A stretch of DNA of 51,552 nt, taken from Pseudomonadales bacterium. Its GTDB lineage: Bacteria > Pseudomonadota > Gammaproteobacteria > Pseudomonadales > Pseudohongiellaceae. The stretch lies in NCBI GenBank assembly GCA_022819645.1, contig JAJEGU010000055.1:1-51552 (forward strand), read 5' to 3'. A model generated the notes under the pieces. It searched no databases and was not told the origin of the DNA. It was given only the letters and a program-made list of their open reading frames with translations. The translations under genes were made by a program, and so were the position numbers. Below, one piece after another: positions 1 through 9,205 of this stretch (positions within the stretch are counted from its first letter, which is position 1; the number at the start of each line of letters is the position of its first letter).

Positions 1-1380
<1,380 letters not shown>

Positions 1381-1557
1381 ATATAACCCCAAGCGGTCTT
1401 TCACCCGGAGCCATGTGGTCCGCAAGCGTGCTGGTTCGAATGCGACACACCCCACTGGACGAACCCGGTTCCCCGGTCCGTCCGGCGCGCCTGACAGACT
1501 CTCCGAACTATTAAGGATCGAACCGCGCTGTCCGGCGTGGACAACGCACGAATCATG
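1381..1557 (-). other. Transcribed spacer between tRNA-Ala and 23S rRNA
   Basis: This 177-bp stretch separates tRNA-Ala from the 23S 5' end in the same transcription unit. It should contain the leader strand of the 23S processing stem. I see no gene in it. The short reading frames crossing it are not supported. Confidence 0.7.
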
Positions 1558-1630
1558 TGGAGCCAGGCGGGTTCGAACCGCCGACCTCCTGCTTGCAAAG
1601 CAGGCGCTCTCCCGACTGAGCTATGGCCCC
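1558..1630 (-). tRNA. tRNA-Ala (anticodon TGC)
   Basis: The reverse complement folds into a full cloverleaf: acceptor GGGGCCA/TGGCTCC, D arm AGCTCAGTCGGGAGAGC, anticodon stem CCTGC/GCAGG with loop TTTGCAA (anticodon TGC), and T arm GGCGG-TTCGAAC-CCGCC. The 73 nt end at discriminator A. The following bases are CAT rather than CCA, so the 3' CCA is not encoded and would have to be added after transcription. This is unusual next to the CCA-encoding tRNA-Ile beside it. The Ile-Ala pair in front of 23S is the standard rrn spacer arrangement. Confidence 0.96.
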
Positions 1631-1685
1631 GTCATACCGGCGCCCTGGAAGAAGGGAAGCCCTCCTCGTCGTCAGGGTCGGTCCG

Positions 1686-1822
<137 letters not shown>

Positions 1823-1914
1823 GGGGGAATCGGGTTGTGCATGCCATCCTTGGCGCGGCTCTTTGGGCTTCGCCAAACCCCGGTCTCGCCATCCGTGGCG
1901 AGCCGTTCGGCCCT

Positions 1915-1933
1915 AAAAGAGCTTCGCTCTTTT
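1915..1933. terminator. Small hairpin between the two repeat copies
   Basis: AAAAGAGC-TTC-GCTCTTTT forms an 8-bp stem with T-rich flanks, able to act as a weak terminator in either direction. A second hairpin, CTCGCCA-TCCG-TGGCGAG, lies just before it at about 1885-1902. Both sit inside the leader of the rrn transcript, so antitermination or simple weakness must be assumed if the rrn operon is read from the distal promoter. Confidence 0.4.
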
Positions 1934-1957
1934 TCGGCTGCGCCGACCGGGCCTCAC

Positions 1958-1976
1958 CCAACTGAGCTACAGACCC
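1958..1976 (-). pseudogene. tRNA-Ile 5' fragment (19 nt)
   Basis: The reverse complement reads GGGTCTGTAGCTCAGTTGG, identical to the acceptor 5' strand and start of the D arm of the intact tRNA-Ile 214 bp away. The rest of the tRNA is absent and unrelated sequence follows. It belongs to the duplicated segment that also carries the working-looking promoter. A transcript from 2008 would contain this fragment before reaching the real tRNA-Ile. Confidence 0.9.
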
Positions 1977-2014
1977 GTCTTGAGTACGACGGCGCCCTTT
2001 GGGGCAGGCGGGGG

Positions 2015-2042
2015 ATTATAAGGGAATAGGGGTATTTGACAA
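2015..2042 (-). promoter_or_regulatory. Sigma-70 promoter for tRNA-Ile/tRNA-Ala/23S
   Basis: On the minus strand, TTGTCA (2042-2037), a 16-bp spacer and TATAAT (2020-2015) give a near-consensus promoter. The bases after the -10 are strongly GC-rich (CCCCCGCCTGCCCC), the discriminator type known from stringently controlled rRNA promoters. It points at the tRNA-23S unit and removes the need for an upstream 16S gene. The same -35 region reads TTGACA on the plus strand, toward infA, but no good plus-strand -10 is evident. Confidence 0.8.
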
Positions 2043-2110
2043 GCTGCGCTTGCCCCGACGCCTGTATTTACGTCACAATGCGCCGCAATCCAGCCCCCAG
2101 GAGGACTCCC

Positions 2111-2329
2111 TTGGCAAAAGAAGACCAGATTGAAATCGAAGGCGAAGTGATCGACACGCTTCCCAATACCATGTTCAGGGTCAAACTGAACAATGGCCAT
2201 ATTGTCACCGCCCACATCTCGGGCAAGATGCGCAAGAATTACATCAGGATTCTCACCGGAGACCAGGTGAAGGTGGAACTGACGCCCTACGACCTCAGCA
2301 AGGGGCGAATCACCTACCGCGCCCGTTAG
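2111..2329 (+). CDS. infA: Translation initiation factor IF-1
   Basis: This 72-residue protein is the universal length of IF-1, an S1/OB-fold protein that binds the ribosomal A site during initiation. The sequence begins [19 protein letters not shown] after the start codon and contains FRVKLNNGH and the conserved KMRKNYIRI segment. I chose TTG at 2111 because an AGGAGGA ribosome-binding site (2099-2105) lies just upstream and the family begins with (M)AKE. A longer reading from 2036 adds residues not seen in IF-1. The gene faces away from the tRNA/23S unit and toward clpA, the usual gammaproteobacterial neighbour. Confidence 0.97.
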   Translation: MAKEDQIEIEGEVIDTLPNTMFRVKLNNGHIVTAHISGKMRKNYIRILTGDQVKVELTPYDLSKGRITYRAR

Positions 2330-2338
2330 CGCGTTCCC

Positions 2339-2421
2339 CGTCATTCCGCGCGAAGTCGCGGAATCTCCCGAGAAATGCAGTACTTCGCCGAAAAGATTCC
2401 GCGACTTCGCGCGGAATGGCC
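2339..2421. repeat. Palindromic repeat, family A, between infA and clpA
   Basis: CATTCCGCGCGAAGTCGCGG at 2342-2361 is answered by its inverse near 2398-2419, forming a large imperfect hairpin about 80 bp long. It fills the gap between the convergent infA and clpA genes, where it could act as a bidirectional terminator or mRNA stabiliser. Related copies occur at 8133, 15748, 19739, 22617, 31908 and 48120. Confidence 0.85.
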
Positions 2422-2432
2422 AGAGTGGGGGT

Positions 2433-4715
2433 TCAGGCTTCCTGAAGCTTGCTTTTCGCGCTGCGTCCCTTGACTTTCAATTCAATGCCGTCCTTGCCGG
2501 CGCTGACTTCCACATCGCCGCCGCCGTCGGCCAGCTCGCCGAAAAGAATGTCCTCCGCCAGTTCCTTCTTGAGCTTCTCCTGAATCAGCCGCGCCATCGG
2601 CCGGGCGCCCATGGTTTCGCTGTAACCGTGTTCGATGAACCAGTCGATGGCTGAATCGTCCACGTGCAACTGCACTTTCTTCGGGTCGAGCTGCACCTGC
2701 AATTCCACCAGGAACTTGTCCACCACGGTGCGGATGGTTTCCGGCGCCAGCGGGCCGAACTGGATCACCGCGTCGAGGCGATTGCGGAATTCCGGCGAAA
2801 AGGCCTTGCGGATCGCCTCCATGCCATCGGAGGAATGATCCTGGGCCGTAAAGCCGATGGAAGCCCGGGCCATTTCCCTGGCGCCGGCATTGGTGGTCAT
2901 GATCAGGATGACATTGCGGAAATCGGCGTGGCGGCCATTGTTGTCGGTGAGCACGCCATGGTCCATCACCTGCAGCAACAGATTGAACACGTCAGGGTGG
3001 GCCTTTTCGATTTCGTCGAGCAGCAGCACGCAGTGCGGCGACTTGGTCACCGCCTCGGTGAGCAGGCCACCCTGGTCAAAACCCACATAGCCGGGCGGCG
3101 CGCCGATCAGTCTCGATACGGTATGTCTTTCCATGTACTCGGACATGTCGAAGCGCAGCAGTTCGATCCCCATCACATTGGCGAGCTGGCGGCTGAGCTC
3201 GGTCTTGCCGACTCCCGTGGGCCCGGCGAACATGAAGCAGCCGATGGGCTTGTCGCCGGTATTCAGGCCCGCCCGGGACAGCTTGATGGCGGTGGCCAGG
3301 GAATCAATGGCCGGGTCCTGGCCAAAGACCACCATTTTCAGATTGCCTTCGAGATTCTTCAGCGCCTCGATATCCGAGCTTGAAACATGCTTGGGCGGAA
3401 TCCTGGCGATGGCGGCGACAATGCGCTCCATGTCGGTCACCTGAATCACTTTCTTGCGCCGGGAAGGCGGCTGCAAACGCTGCCAGGCGCCGGCCTCATC
3501 GATCAGGTCGATGGCCTTGTCGGGCATGAAGCGGTCGGTGATGTAGCGCGCCGCAAGCTCGGCGGCGGCTTTCAGCGCCTTGTCGGTATAGCGCAGGCCA
3601 TGGTGTTCCTCAAAACGGCTCTTGAGCCCCTTGAGGATGCGGTAGGTGGTGTCCAGGTCGGGCTCTTCGATATCGATTTTCTGAAAGCGGCGCGAAAGGG
3701 CCCGGTCCTTGTCGAAAATGCCGCGGTATTCCTGAAAGGTGGTGGAGCCGATGCAGCGCAGATTCGCCGAGGTCAGTACGGGCTTGAGCAGATTGGAGGC
3801 GTCCATGACGCCGCCGGAAGCCGCGCCGGCGCCGATAATGGTGTGTATTTCGTCGATGAACAGCACCGCCCTGGGCTGTTTGGCGAGTTCCCCGAGGAGC
3901 GCCTTGAAACGCTTTTCGAAATCGCCGCGATACTTGGTTCCGGCGAGCAGGCCGCCGAGATCCAGGGAATAGATCACGCAATCCCGGAACACCTCGGGCA
4001 CCTTGTCCTCGACGATCAGCCGCGCCAGGCCTTCCACCACGGCGGTCTTGCCCACGCCGGATTCTCCCACGAGCAGGGGATTGTTCTTGCGCCGCCGCGA
4101 CAGCACCTGCACCACCCGGTTCACTTCGTCATTGCGGCCGATCAGGGGGTCGATCCGGTTTTGCCCGGCCAACTCATTGAGATTGGTGGTAAAACTCTCC
4201 AGGGGCGAGGCTTTCCTGTCCTCCTTGCCTTCTCCGGCCCGTTTCTTGCCCTGGCCCTGGTCGTCTCCGCTTTCCTCCGCCGTTCTGGCGATGCCGTGGG
4301 AGATGTAGTTGATGATATCCACCCGGGCCACGTCCTGTTGCTGCAGCACGAAAACCGCATGGCTTTCCTTTTCGCCGAAAATCGCCACGAGCACATTGGC
4401 ACCGGTGACTTCCCGCTGCCCCGAGGACTGCACGTGAAATACCGCGCGCTGAATGACGCGCTGAAAGCCGAGGGTGGGCTGGGTCTTGCGGTTGGCTTCG
4501 GCCCCGGGGATCAGGGGCGTCATCGTTTCGATGTATTCGCCGAGTTCGCCGCGCAGGCGGGCAAGGTCGCAATCGCAGGCGCGCAGCACATCGCAGGCGG
4601 CTTCGTCGTCGAGCAGGGCGAGCAGCAAATGCTCGACGGTCATGAATTCATGCCGTTTCTTGTTGGCGCCGCCGAAGGCGGCATTGAGATTGGCTTCGAG
4701 GTTCTTGCTGAGCAC
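2433..4715 (-). CDS. clpA: ATP-dependent Clp protease ATP-binding subunit ClpA
   Basis: This 760-residue class I AAA+ unfoldase feeds substrates to ClpP. It has the N-terminal ClpA/B repeat domain (about residues 1-145), an acidic linker, a first AAA+ module with Walker A GESGVGKT and Walker B VLFIDEIH, and a second module with GPTGVGKT and LLLDEIEK. It lacks the coiled-coil middle domain of ClpB, which separates it from the clpB gene at 38007. The start is GTG at 4715, one base after the clpS stop, so the two are translationally coupled. ClpS delivers N-degron substrates to this protein, and the clpS-clpA pair beside cspD and infA is the classic arrangement. Confidence 0.97.
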   Translation of the reverse strand: MLSKNLEANLNAAFGGANKKRHEFMTVEHLLLALLDDEAACDVLRACDCDLARLRGELGEYIETMTPLIPGAEANRKTQPTLGFQRVIQRAVFHVQSSGQREVTGANVLVAIFGEKESHAVFVLQQQDVARVDIINYISHGIARTAEESGDDQGQGKKRAGEGKEDRKASPLESFTTNLNELAGQNRIDPLIGRNDEVNRVVQVLSRRRKNNPLLVGESGVGKTAVVEGLARLIVEDKVPEVFRDCVIYSLDLGGLLAGTKYRGDFEKRFKALLGELAKQPRAVLFIDEIHTIIGAGAASGGVMDASNLLKPVLTSANLRCIGSTTFQEYRGIFDKDRALSRRFQKIDIEEPDLDTTYRILKGLKSRFEEHHGLRYTDKALKAAAELAARYITDRFMPDKAIDLIDEAGAWQRLQPPSRRKKVIQVTDMERIVAAIARIPPKHVSSSDIEALKNLEGNLKMVVFGQDPAIDSLATAIKLSRAGLNTGDKPIGCFMFAGPTGVGKTELSRQLANVMGIELLRFDMSEYMERHTVSRLIGAPPGYVGFDQGGLLTEAVTKSPHCVLLLDEIEKAHPDVFNLLLQVMDHGVLTDNNGRHADFRNVILIMTTNAGAREMARASIGFTAQDHSSDGMEAIRKAFSPEFRNRLDAVIQFGPLAPETIRTVVDKFLVELQVQLDPKKVQLHVDDSAIDWFIEHGYSETMGARPMARLIQEKLKKELAEDILFGELADGGGDVEVSAGKDGIELKVKGRSAKSKLQEA

Positions 4716-4716
4716 G

Positions 4717-5061
4717 CTAGCGGTCCACTTCCACCGAACACAGCAAGGGGTGTTCGTACTCCCGGGAGTAATTGTTCACCTGGGCGGCCTTGCTCTCGGC
4801 AATATCCTTGCTGAAGACACCGCAGACGCCCTTCCCTTCGGTATGCACTTTCAGCATGACCCGGGTCGCCTTTTCCACGTCCATGTGGAAAAACACCCGC
4901 AGCACATCCACCACAAAGCCCATGGGGGTGTAATCGTCATTGATGAGGACGACCTGGTACAGCGGCGGCTGTTTGGTTTTCGGTCTGGCGGTCTGCACCT
5001 CATGCACGGTTTCATGCACTACGTCATCGTCATCGTCGATATTGCGTGGCAATCTGCTCAT
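4717..5061 (-). CDS. clpS: Clp protease adaptor ClpS
   Basis: This 114-residue adaptor binds the N-domain of ClpA and hands over proteins with destabilising N-terminal residues. The ClpS core is clear: [18 protein letters not shown], the helix [19 protein letters not shown], the substrate-pocket histidine region [11 protein letters not shown], and [19 protein letters not shown]. An acidic, flexible N-terminus (residues 8-13, IDDDDD) precedes the core, as in homologues. ATG at 5061 gives a family-like length. An in-frame extension upstream to 5244 overlaps the cspD promoter and is unlikely. It is transcribed with clpA, divergently from cspD. Confidence 0.96.
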   Translation of the reverse strand: MSRLPRNIDDDDDVVHETVHEVQTARPKTKQPPLYQVVLINDDYTPMGFVVDVLRVFFHMDVEKATRVMLKVHTEGKGVCGVFSKDIAESKAAQVNNYSREYEHPLLCSVEVDR

Positions 5062-5107
5062 GGCCTGTTCCGTGCCGTCAGGAGCCTGCGCCGCAGGTTC
5101 CAGGGTT

Positions 5108-5136
5108 TTGACAATCGAATTGCCATAGTGTATAGC
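5108..5136 (+). promoter_or_regulatory. Sigma-70 promoter for cspD
   Basis: TTGACA (5108-5113), a 17-bp spacer and TATAGC (5131-5136) form a strong promoter pointing at cspD. The predicted start near 5143 leaves a leader of about 64 nt. A copy of the GGAGCCTGCGCCGCAGG repeat lies just upstream at 5082-5098. Confidence 0.75.
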
Positions 5137-5206
5137 AAATTTCAAGGGACGCATCCCTGTATGGGGGCGCCGGAAAATTTTTCCAGCCGCGTCGGCGGAG
5201 CATGGT

Positions 5207-5452
5207 ATGAGTACGGGACAGGTCAAGTGGTTCAACAATGCCAAGGGATTCGGCTTTATTCTACCGGATGAGGGCGGCGATGACCTGTTCGCCCATTATT
5301 CCTCGATTGCCATGGAGGGTTACAAGACCCTGAAGGCCGGGCAACTCGTCTCCTTTGACCCCGCCGAGGGCCCCAAGGGGATGCATGCGGCGAATATCAA
5401 GGTGATTGGCGAAGCGCCCGGGGAAGGGTCTGAGCAGGAGTCCGAGTCGTAG
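5207..5452 (+). CDS. cspD: Cold-shock-domain protein CspD
   Basis: This 81-residue single cold-shock domain binds single-stranded nucleic acid. The opening [17 protein letters not shown] carries RNP1 (KGFGFI), and [10 protein letters not shown] carries RNP2 (LFAHY). The domain is followed by a short acidic tail (residues 70-81) not needed for the fold. In E. coli the CspD branch is a stationary-phase inhibitor of replication encoded divergently from clpS-clpA, exactly as here, which favours CspD over the cold-induced CspA type. The gene ends 3 bp before the convergent moaE stop, with no terminator between. Confidence 0.93.
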   Translation: MSTGQVKWFNNAKGFGFILPDEGGDDLFAHYSSIAMEGYKTLKAGQLVSFDPAEGPKGMHAANIKVIGEAPGEGSEQESES

Positions 5453-5455
5453 GTT

Positions 5456-5929
5456 TCAATCCGCGGTTTCCCGCCAGCGTTCCAGGGATTTGGCATCGCT
5501 GTGGCGGGTGGCGATCCATTCGCCGCCGCTTTCCGTGAATTGCTTTTTCCAGAATGGCGCCTCGCTCTTGAGGTAGTCCATGATGAAATCCGCCGCGGCG
5601 AAGGCTTCGCCCCGGTGATGCGCGGCGACGCCGGCGAATACGATCCGGTCTCCCGGGCGCAGCGTTCCGACCCGATGAATCACCCGCACGGCAAGCAGAT
5701 TCCAGCGGCTTTCCGCCCGGGCGATGATTTCCCTGATGCTTTTTTCGGTCATGCCCGGATAATGCTCGAGTCGCAGTTCCCGCACCCGTTCGCCGTCGCC
5801 GGGGTCATAATAGTCCCGCACCAGGCCGCTGAAGGTAATCACGGCGCCGGCGCCGGGCGCATCGGCGCAGAGCCGGCGGTACTCGCCGCCCACATCGAAA
5901 TCCTCGGCCCGCACGCTGACATGGACCAT
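5456..5929 (-). CDS. moaE: Molybdopterin synthase catalytic subunit MoaE
   Basis: This 157-residue large subunit of molybdopterin synthase converts cyclic pyranopterin monophosphate to molybdopterin using sulfur carried on MoaD. Family blocks are visible: AGAVITFSGLVRD, LEHYPGMTEKSI, the acidic/basic motif HRVGTLRPGD, and the active-site region YLKSEAPFWKKQ with its conserved lysines. It starts one base after the moaD stop and is the last gene of the moaC-moaD-moaE operon. The product is needed by the molybdoenzyme MsrP encoded at 49323. Confidence 0.96.
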   Translation of the reverse strand: MVHVSVRAEDFDVGGEYRRLCADAPGAGAVITFSGLVRDYYDPGDGERVRELRLEHYPGMTEKSIREIIARAESRWNLLAVRVIHRVGTLRPGDRIVFAGVAAHHRGEAFAAADFIMDYLKSEAPFWKKQFTESGGEWIATRHSDAKSLERWRETAD

Positions 5930-5930
5930 G

Positions 5931-6185
5931 TCAGCCTCCGCTCATGGGCGGGAAAAAGGCGATTTCGTCCCCATCGGCGATGGCCCGTTCATTGCCGGCC
6001 ACGGTCTGGTTCACCGCCGCGAGCAGGGTTTCGTGTTCGGCGAACATGCGGGCGAAGGCGCTGTCCCGGGAACGGAGATAAGGGATCAGTTCGGCTACCG
6101 AGGCGACATCGGGCGGCAAATCGACTTGTTCCCGTTCCCGGCCCATGGCTTCGCGAACGCTGGCGAAATAATGGATTTGCAACAT
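5931..6185 (-). CDS. moaD: Molybdopterin synthase sulfur carrier subunit MoaD
   Basis: This 84-residue beta-grasp, ubiquitin-like protein ends in the required GG (EIAFFPPMSGG), the site that becomes a thiocarboxylate and donates sulfur to MoaE. It opens [15 protein letters not shown], typical of MoaD. The ATG at 6185 overlaps the moaC stop by one base (TGATG), so translation is coupled. Longer frames upstream run into moaC and are rejected. The MoeB-type activating enzyme is not in this window. Confidence 0.95.
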   Translation of the reverse strand: MLQIHYFASVREAMGREREQVDLPPDVASVAELIPYLRSRDSAFARMFAEHETLLAAVNQTVAGNERAIADGDEIAFFPPMSGG

Positions 6186-6673
6186 CAGCCGGCCTGCTCC
6201 CCGCGCCGGTAATGGCCGCTGCGGCCGCCCGATTTTTCCAGCAGGCCAAGCCCTTCGATGCGCATGCCGCGGTCGACGGCCTTGCACATGTCATAAATCG
6301 TCAGGGCGCTTACCGCCGCGGCGCTGAGCGCTTCCATTTCCACGCCGGTGGGTCCCTTGACCTTGCACGTGGCGGTGATTTCGACGCAGCTCCGCTCCCC
6401 GTTCAATTCGAATTCCACATCCACCGCGGTCAGCAGCAGGGGATGGCACATGGGGATCAGGCCGGCGCAATTCTTGGCGGCCTGGATACCCGCAATCCGC
6501 GCCACGGTGAGCACATCGCCTTTCTTGTGGTCGCCGCTGGCGATCAATTCGAGGGTCCGGGGCCGCATTTCCACCCGGGCGCGGGCCACGGCAAGGCGCT
6601 GGCTGTCGGGCTTGGCGCCCACATCCACCATCCGCGCATTTCCCGACTCGTCCAGATGCGTCAGTTCAGTCAT
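6185..6673 (-). CDS. moaC: Cyclic pyranopterin monophosphate synthase MoaC
   Basis: This 162-residue enzyme works after MoaA in the first step of molybdenum cofactor synthesis. Signature segments are [18 protein letters not shown], the strongly conserved [30 protein letters not shown] and [11 protein letters not shown]. The catalytic histidine and lysine regions are all present and the length fits. It is the first gene of moaCDE. MoaA itself is not in the window. A terminator hairpin (6701-6726) separates it from the upstream MFS gene. Confidence 0.97.
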   Translation of the reverse strand: MTELTHLDESGNARMVDVGAKPDSQRLAVARARVEMRPRTLELIASGDHKKGDVLTVARIAGIQAAKNCAGLIPMCHPLLLTAVDVEFELNGERSCVEITATCKVKGPTGVEMEALSAAAVSALTIYDMCKAVDRGMRIEGLGLLEKSGGRSGHYRRGEQAG

Positions 6674-6700
6674 GGGTTCGGCTTTCCCTTAGTATTCTCT

Positions 6701-6726
6701 GAAAAACTCCATCCGTGGAGTTTTTC
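6701..6726. terminator. Bidirectional intrinsic terminator hairpin (copy 1)
   Basis: GAAAAACTCCA-TCCG-TGGAGTTTTTC forms an 11-bp perfect stem with A and T runs built in, so it can terminate either strand. It follows the MFS gene on the minus strand. An almost identical hairpin with the same flanks (ATTCTCT before, ATTATCG after) lies at 28638-28663. Confidence 0.8.
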
Positions 6727-6761
6727 ATTATCGCCTGTTTGCCCCAATAGGGGACAGCCTC

Positions 6762-8096
6762 CTAATCCCGAAACCGTGAATCTTCCAGCGCCCTGCGATA
6801 GAGTTTCAGGGTGAGAGGGGACAGCAGCATGATCGGCAGGCCGAAGATGAGGGGAATTACCGCCACGCTGTAGCGCACCCCCTGCTCGCCGAAGACGGTG
6901 TCGTTCAGGAGCCCGACGAGGCTTGGGCCGAGGAAGAGCCCGGCGAGGCTGATCGCCATGTAATACAGGGCGATGGTCTGGGCGCGAATGCCCGCGGGTA
7001 TGATTTTCAGCAGGGCCGTTACGCCCACCGCGGAAATGAAGGCGCTGCCGATGGTGGACGCCGAGACCACGAGGAAGGCGGCGATGTCGTTGCCGAGCAG
7101 TGGGCCGATCACCGCCGGGGGCACCGAGAGAAACAGGCCGAGAATGGCGATTCGCATGGGCGCGTCGGCGGCGCCGCGGCCGCTGTGGTAATCCGACAGC
7201 CAGCCGGCGAACATCACCGAAAGCGGGCCGATCACGATCAGCAGCAGGCCGTCATAGAGCGCGAACACCTCCACCGGCCAGCCGAAGGTGCGGTTGAACA
7301 TGACCGCGAGCCAGCCCTGGCTGTAGGCGACGATGGTCATGTAGCAGAAGATCGAGACAAAGCAGCCGTAGGTGAGCCCATGGCTGGCCACGTGGCGGAA
7401 CATGTGGCCGAGATGCCGCCGCGAGGGATTCGCGGCGGCGGCGATTCGCGGCGGCTCGCCCATGAGGAGGAAGGGAATCGCGAGCAGCAGCCCCGGCAGG
7501 CCGGCGACGAGAAAGGCGATGCGCCAGGGCGTGAGTTCGCCCACCAGGGGCAGGATCAGGTTTTCCGTGGCGTTCGACCAGGTCAGGACCGCCGCGCCAA
7601 GCAGGGCGGCCAGGGCCGCGCCGAGCGAGAGGGCGCTGGAATACAGGGCGATGGGCTTGCCGCGCTTTTCCTCGGGAAACGAATCGGCGATCAGCGACAT
7701 CGCGCAGGGGCTGAGCGTCGCCTCGCCGATGCCCACCGATACTCGCGCGATCAGCATCTGGACGAAATTGCGGGCAAGACCCGAAGCCGCGGTGGCCAGG
7801 GTCCAGACCGTGACGCCGGCGGCGACGATCCAGGTGCGGCGCGAGCGGTCGGCGAGATAGCCGAGCGGCAGGCCGACGGTGGCGTAGAAGATGCCGAAAG
7901 CGGGGCCGAGCAGAATGCCGATCTGGAAATCGCTCAGGCCGAGATCGGCCTTGATGGGATCGATCAGCAGGCTGAGGATGTAACGGTCGACGAAGGAGAC
8001 CACATAGGCGACGGTGAGCAGCGAGACCAGCAGCCAGGCGCGCGATGGCGGCGGGTATGCCGTTGATTGGAGCGCGGATTGTTGCTTGATCCCCAA
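6762..8096 (-). CDS. MFS transporter, spinster-like
   Basis: This 444-residue polytopic membrane protein has about 12 hydrophobic segments. MFS signatures are present: FVDRYILSLLIDPIK in TM1 (the D-R pair typical of spinster-like carriers), GYLADRSRRTWIV as motif A between TM2 and TM3, and GEATLSPCAMSL near TM5. The substrate cannot be read from the sequence. Location downstream of a TonB-dependent receptor and two VOC proteins suggests inner-membrane uptake of the compound the receptor imports. The start is TTG at 8096, preceded by GGAG (about 8106); no good ATG lies near. A family A repeat separates it from the VOC gene. Confidence 0.88.
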   Translation of the reverse strand: MGIKQQSALQSTAYPPPSRAWLLVSLLTVAYVVSFVDRYILSLLIDPIKADLGLSDFQIGILLGPAFGIFYATVGLPLGYLADRSRRTWIVAAGVTVWTLATAASGLARNFVQMLIARVSVGIGEATLSPCAMSLIADSFPEEKRGKPIALYSSALSLGAALAALLGAAVLTWSNATENLILPLVGELTPWRIAFLVAGLPGLLLAIPFLLMGEPPRIAAAANPSRRHLGHMFRHVASHGLTYGCFVSIFCYMTIVAYSQGWLAVMFNRTFGWPVEVFALYDGLLLIVIGPLSVMFAGWLSDYHSGRGAADAPMRIAILGLFLSVPPAVIGPLLGNDIAAFLVVSASTIGSAFISAVGVTALLKIIPAGIRAQTIALYYMAISLAGLFLGPSLVGLLNDTVFGEQGVRYSVAVIPLIFGLPIMLLSPLTLKLYRRALEDSRFRD

Positions 8097-8132
8097 GACT
8101 CATGCTCCGAAAAGTACACTACCAATCGACGC

Positions 8133-8242
8133 GAGATTCTGCGACTGGGCTGATCGAAGCCGGCAAATCCGCGCCATGGATGGCATGAACACACTTACAG
8201 AATCCCCAACGAGATTCTGCGACTTCGCTTCGCGCAGAATGA
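8133..8242. repeat. Palindromic repeats, family A (pair)
   Basis: GAGATTCTGCGACT appears at 8133-8146 and again at 8211-8224. The second copy continues through TCGCTTCGCGCAGAATGAC, which is self-complementary with its own start. A fragment GATCGAAGCC (8152-8161), seen also near 22790, lies between them. The segment sits between two minus-strand genes and holds no reading frame of note. Confidence 0.75.
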
Positions 8243-8267
8243 CAGAGAACCAAACCGACAACAATAC

Positions 8268-8708
8268 TCACTCCGGCGCGGGCGCGGTGATCTTGTAGAT
8301 CACCACCAGATTGCCGTCGGCGTCGAGGATGCCGATTTCCCGGCCCCGGCGGCCGTCGTGGGTGATGAGTTCTTCTTCGGGGAACACTTCGTAGCCGCCG
8401 GCCCGGGCCCGGGCGATTACCGCGTCCGGGTCATCCACATGGAGCACGATGGTGGACCGCCTGGGCGGCGAAAGCTTTTCGAGCCCCGCCACTTCGGTAA
8501 GCGCCATGACCCTGGGCTGGCCCGGCGTACTCAGGGCGACGAAGCCGATGGGGCTGGCGCGGTCGAGTCCGAAAACCACATGGGAGTAACTTTCGTCGCG
8601 ATGGGGCTTGCGGAAAGCCACTTCCAGGCCGAGCACATCGACATAGAAGCGAAGCGCGGCTTCGATATCGGAAACCAGGAAATTGGCGCGCTGGAAGCGG
8701 ATGCTCAC
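8268..8708 (-). CDS. VOC (glyoxalase/dioxygenase fold) protein
   Basis: This 146-residue protein has the two beta-alpha-beta-beta-beta halves of the VOC fold: FQRANFLVSDIEAALRFYVDVLG opens half one and STIVLHVDDPDAVIARARAGG opens half two, closing with ILDADGNLVVIYKI. VOC proteins are metal-dependent lyases, isomerases, ring-cleaving dioxygenases or binding proteins; the exact reaction cannot be assigned. The usual C-terminal metal-ligand glutamate is not obvious (VVIYK), so metal binding is uncertain. The GTG start at 8708 overlaps the upstream VOC stop (GTGA), so the two may act together. Confidence 0.85.
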   Translation of the reverse strand: MSIRFQRANFLVSDIEAALRFYVDVLGLEVAFRKPHRDESYSHVVFGLDRASPIGFVALSTPGQPRVMALTEVAGLEKLSPPRRSTIVLHVDDPDAVIARARAGGYEVFPEEELITHDGRRGREIGILDADGNLVVIYKITAPAPE

Positions 8709-9196
8709 GCGGATGGCCCGGGCCGCTCGATCCGCAGCACCTGGTTGCATTCGAAGATATGGCCGTCCGGGTCGTACAGCACCGTGCCCTTGAGGTGGCG
8801 GATCTGTCCCCCCGCGCCGGTCACGGTGAACAAGCGCTCCCGGGTCTTGATGCGCGTGCCGAGCGCTTCGGCGCGGCGGGCGAGTTCGCCGGCGTCATCG
8901 GTCTCCACCACGAACACCGGTGTCCCGTAGCCCACCGAATAGTCGATCTCCGGCGCGGGCAAGGCCGGCTCCAGCCATTGCAGCAGGCCGATCATGCCGA
9001 TCTTGTCGTGTTCGGCCTTGAGGATTACGAGATGGGTGCGGTCGCCGGGAGAACCCGCGGCGATGCCTTCGCCGGAAAGCACGTACTCGGTGTCGAGCCA
9101 GACCGACATGCCGAGCACCCGCTCGTACCAGCGCACGCTCACCGCCATGTCCCTGACGATGAGCGTGGTGCGCTTGATGATATTGCGTATCGGCAA
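8705..9196 (-). CDS. VOC family protein
   Basis: This 163-residue VOC-fold protein opens with RTTLIVRDMAVSVRWYERVLGM; the second half contains GTPVFVVETDDAGELARRAEALG and ends at DPDGHIFECNQ, where the glutamate fits the usual metal ligand. It resembles the periplasmic-type VOC protein at 21060 (shared TTLIV-D, LGM, IG-LGLLQ pattern) more than its neighbour at 8268. It follows the TonB receptor by 9 bp and overlaps the next VOC gene by 4 bp, indicating one operon. The start is TTG at 9196, with AGGAG very close to it, so the true start is uncertain. Confidence 0.83.
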   Translation of the reverse strand: MPIRNIIKRTTLIVRDMAVSVRWYERVLGMSVWLDTEYVLSGEGIAAGSPGDRTHLVILKAEHDKIGMIGLLQWLEPALPAPEIDYSVGYGTPVFVVETDDAGELARRAEALGTRIKTRERLFTVTGAGGQIRHLKGTVLYDPDGHIFECNQVLRIERPGPSA

Positions 9197-9205
9197 GTCT
9201 CCTAC

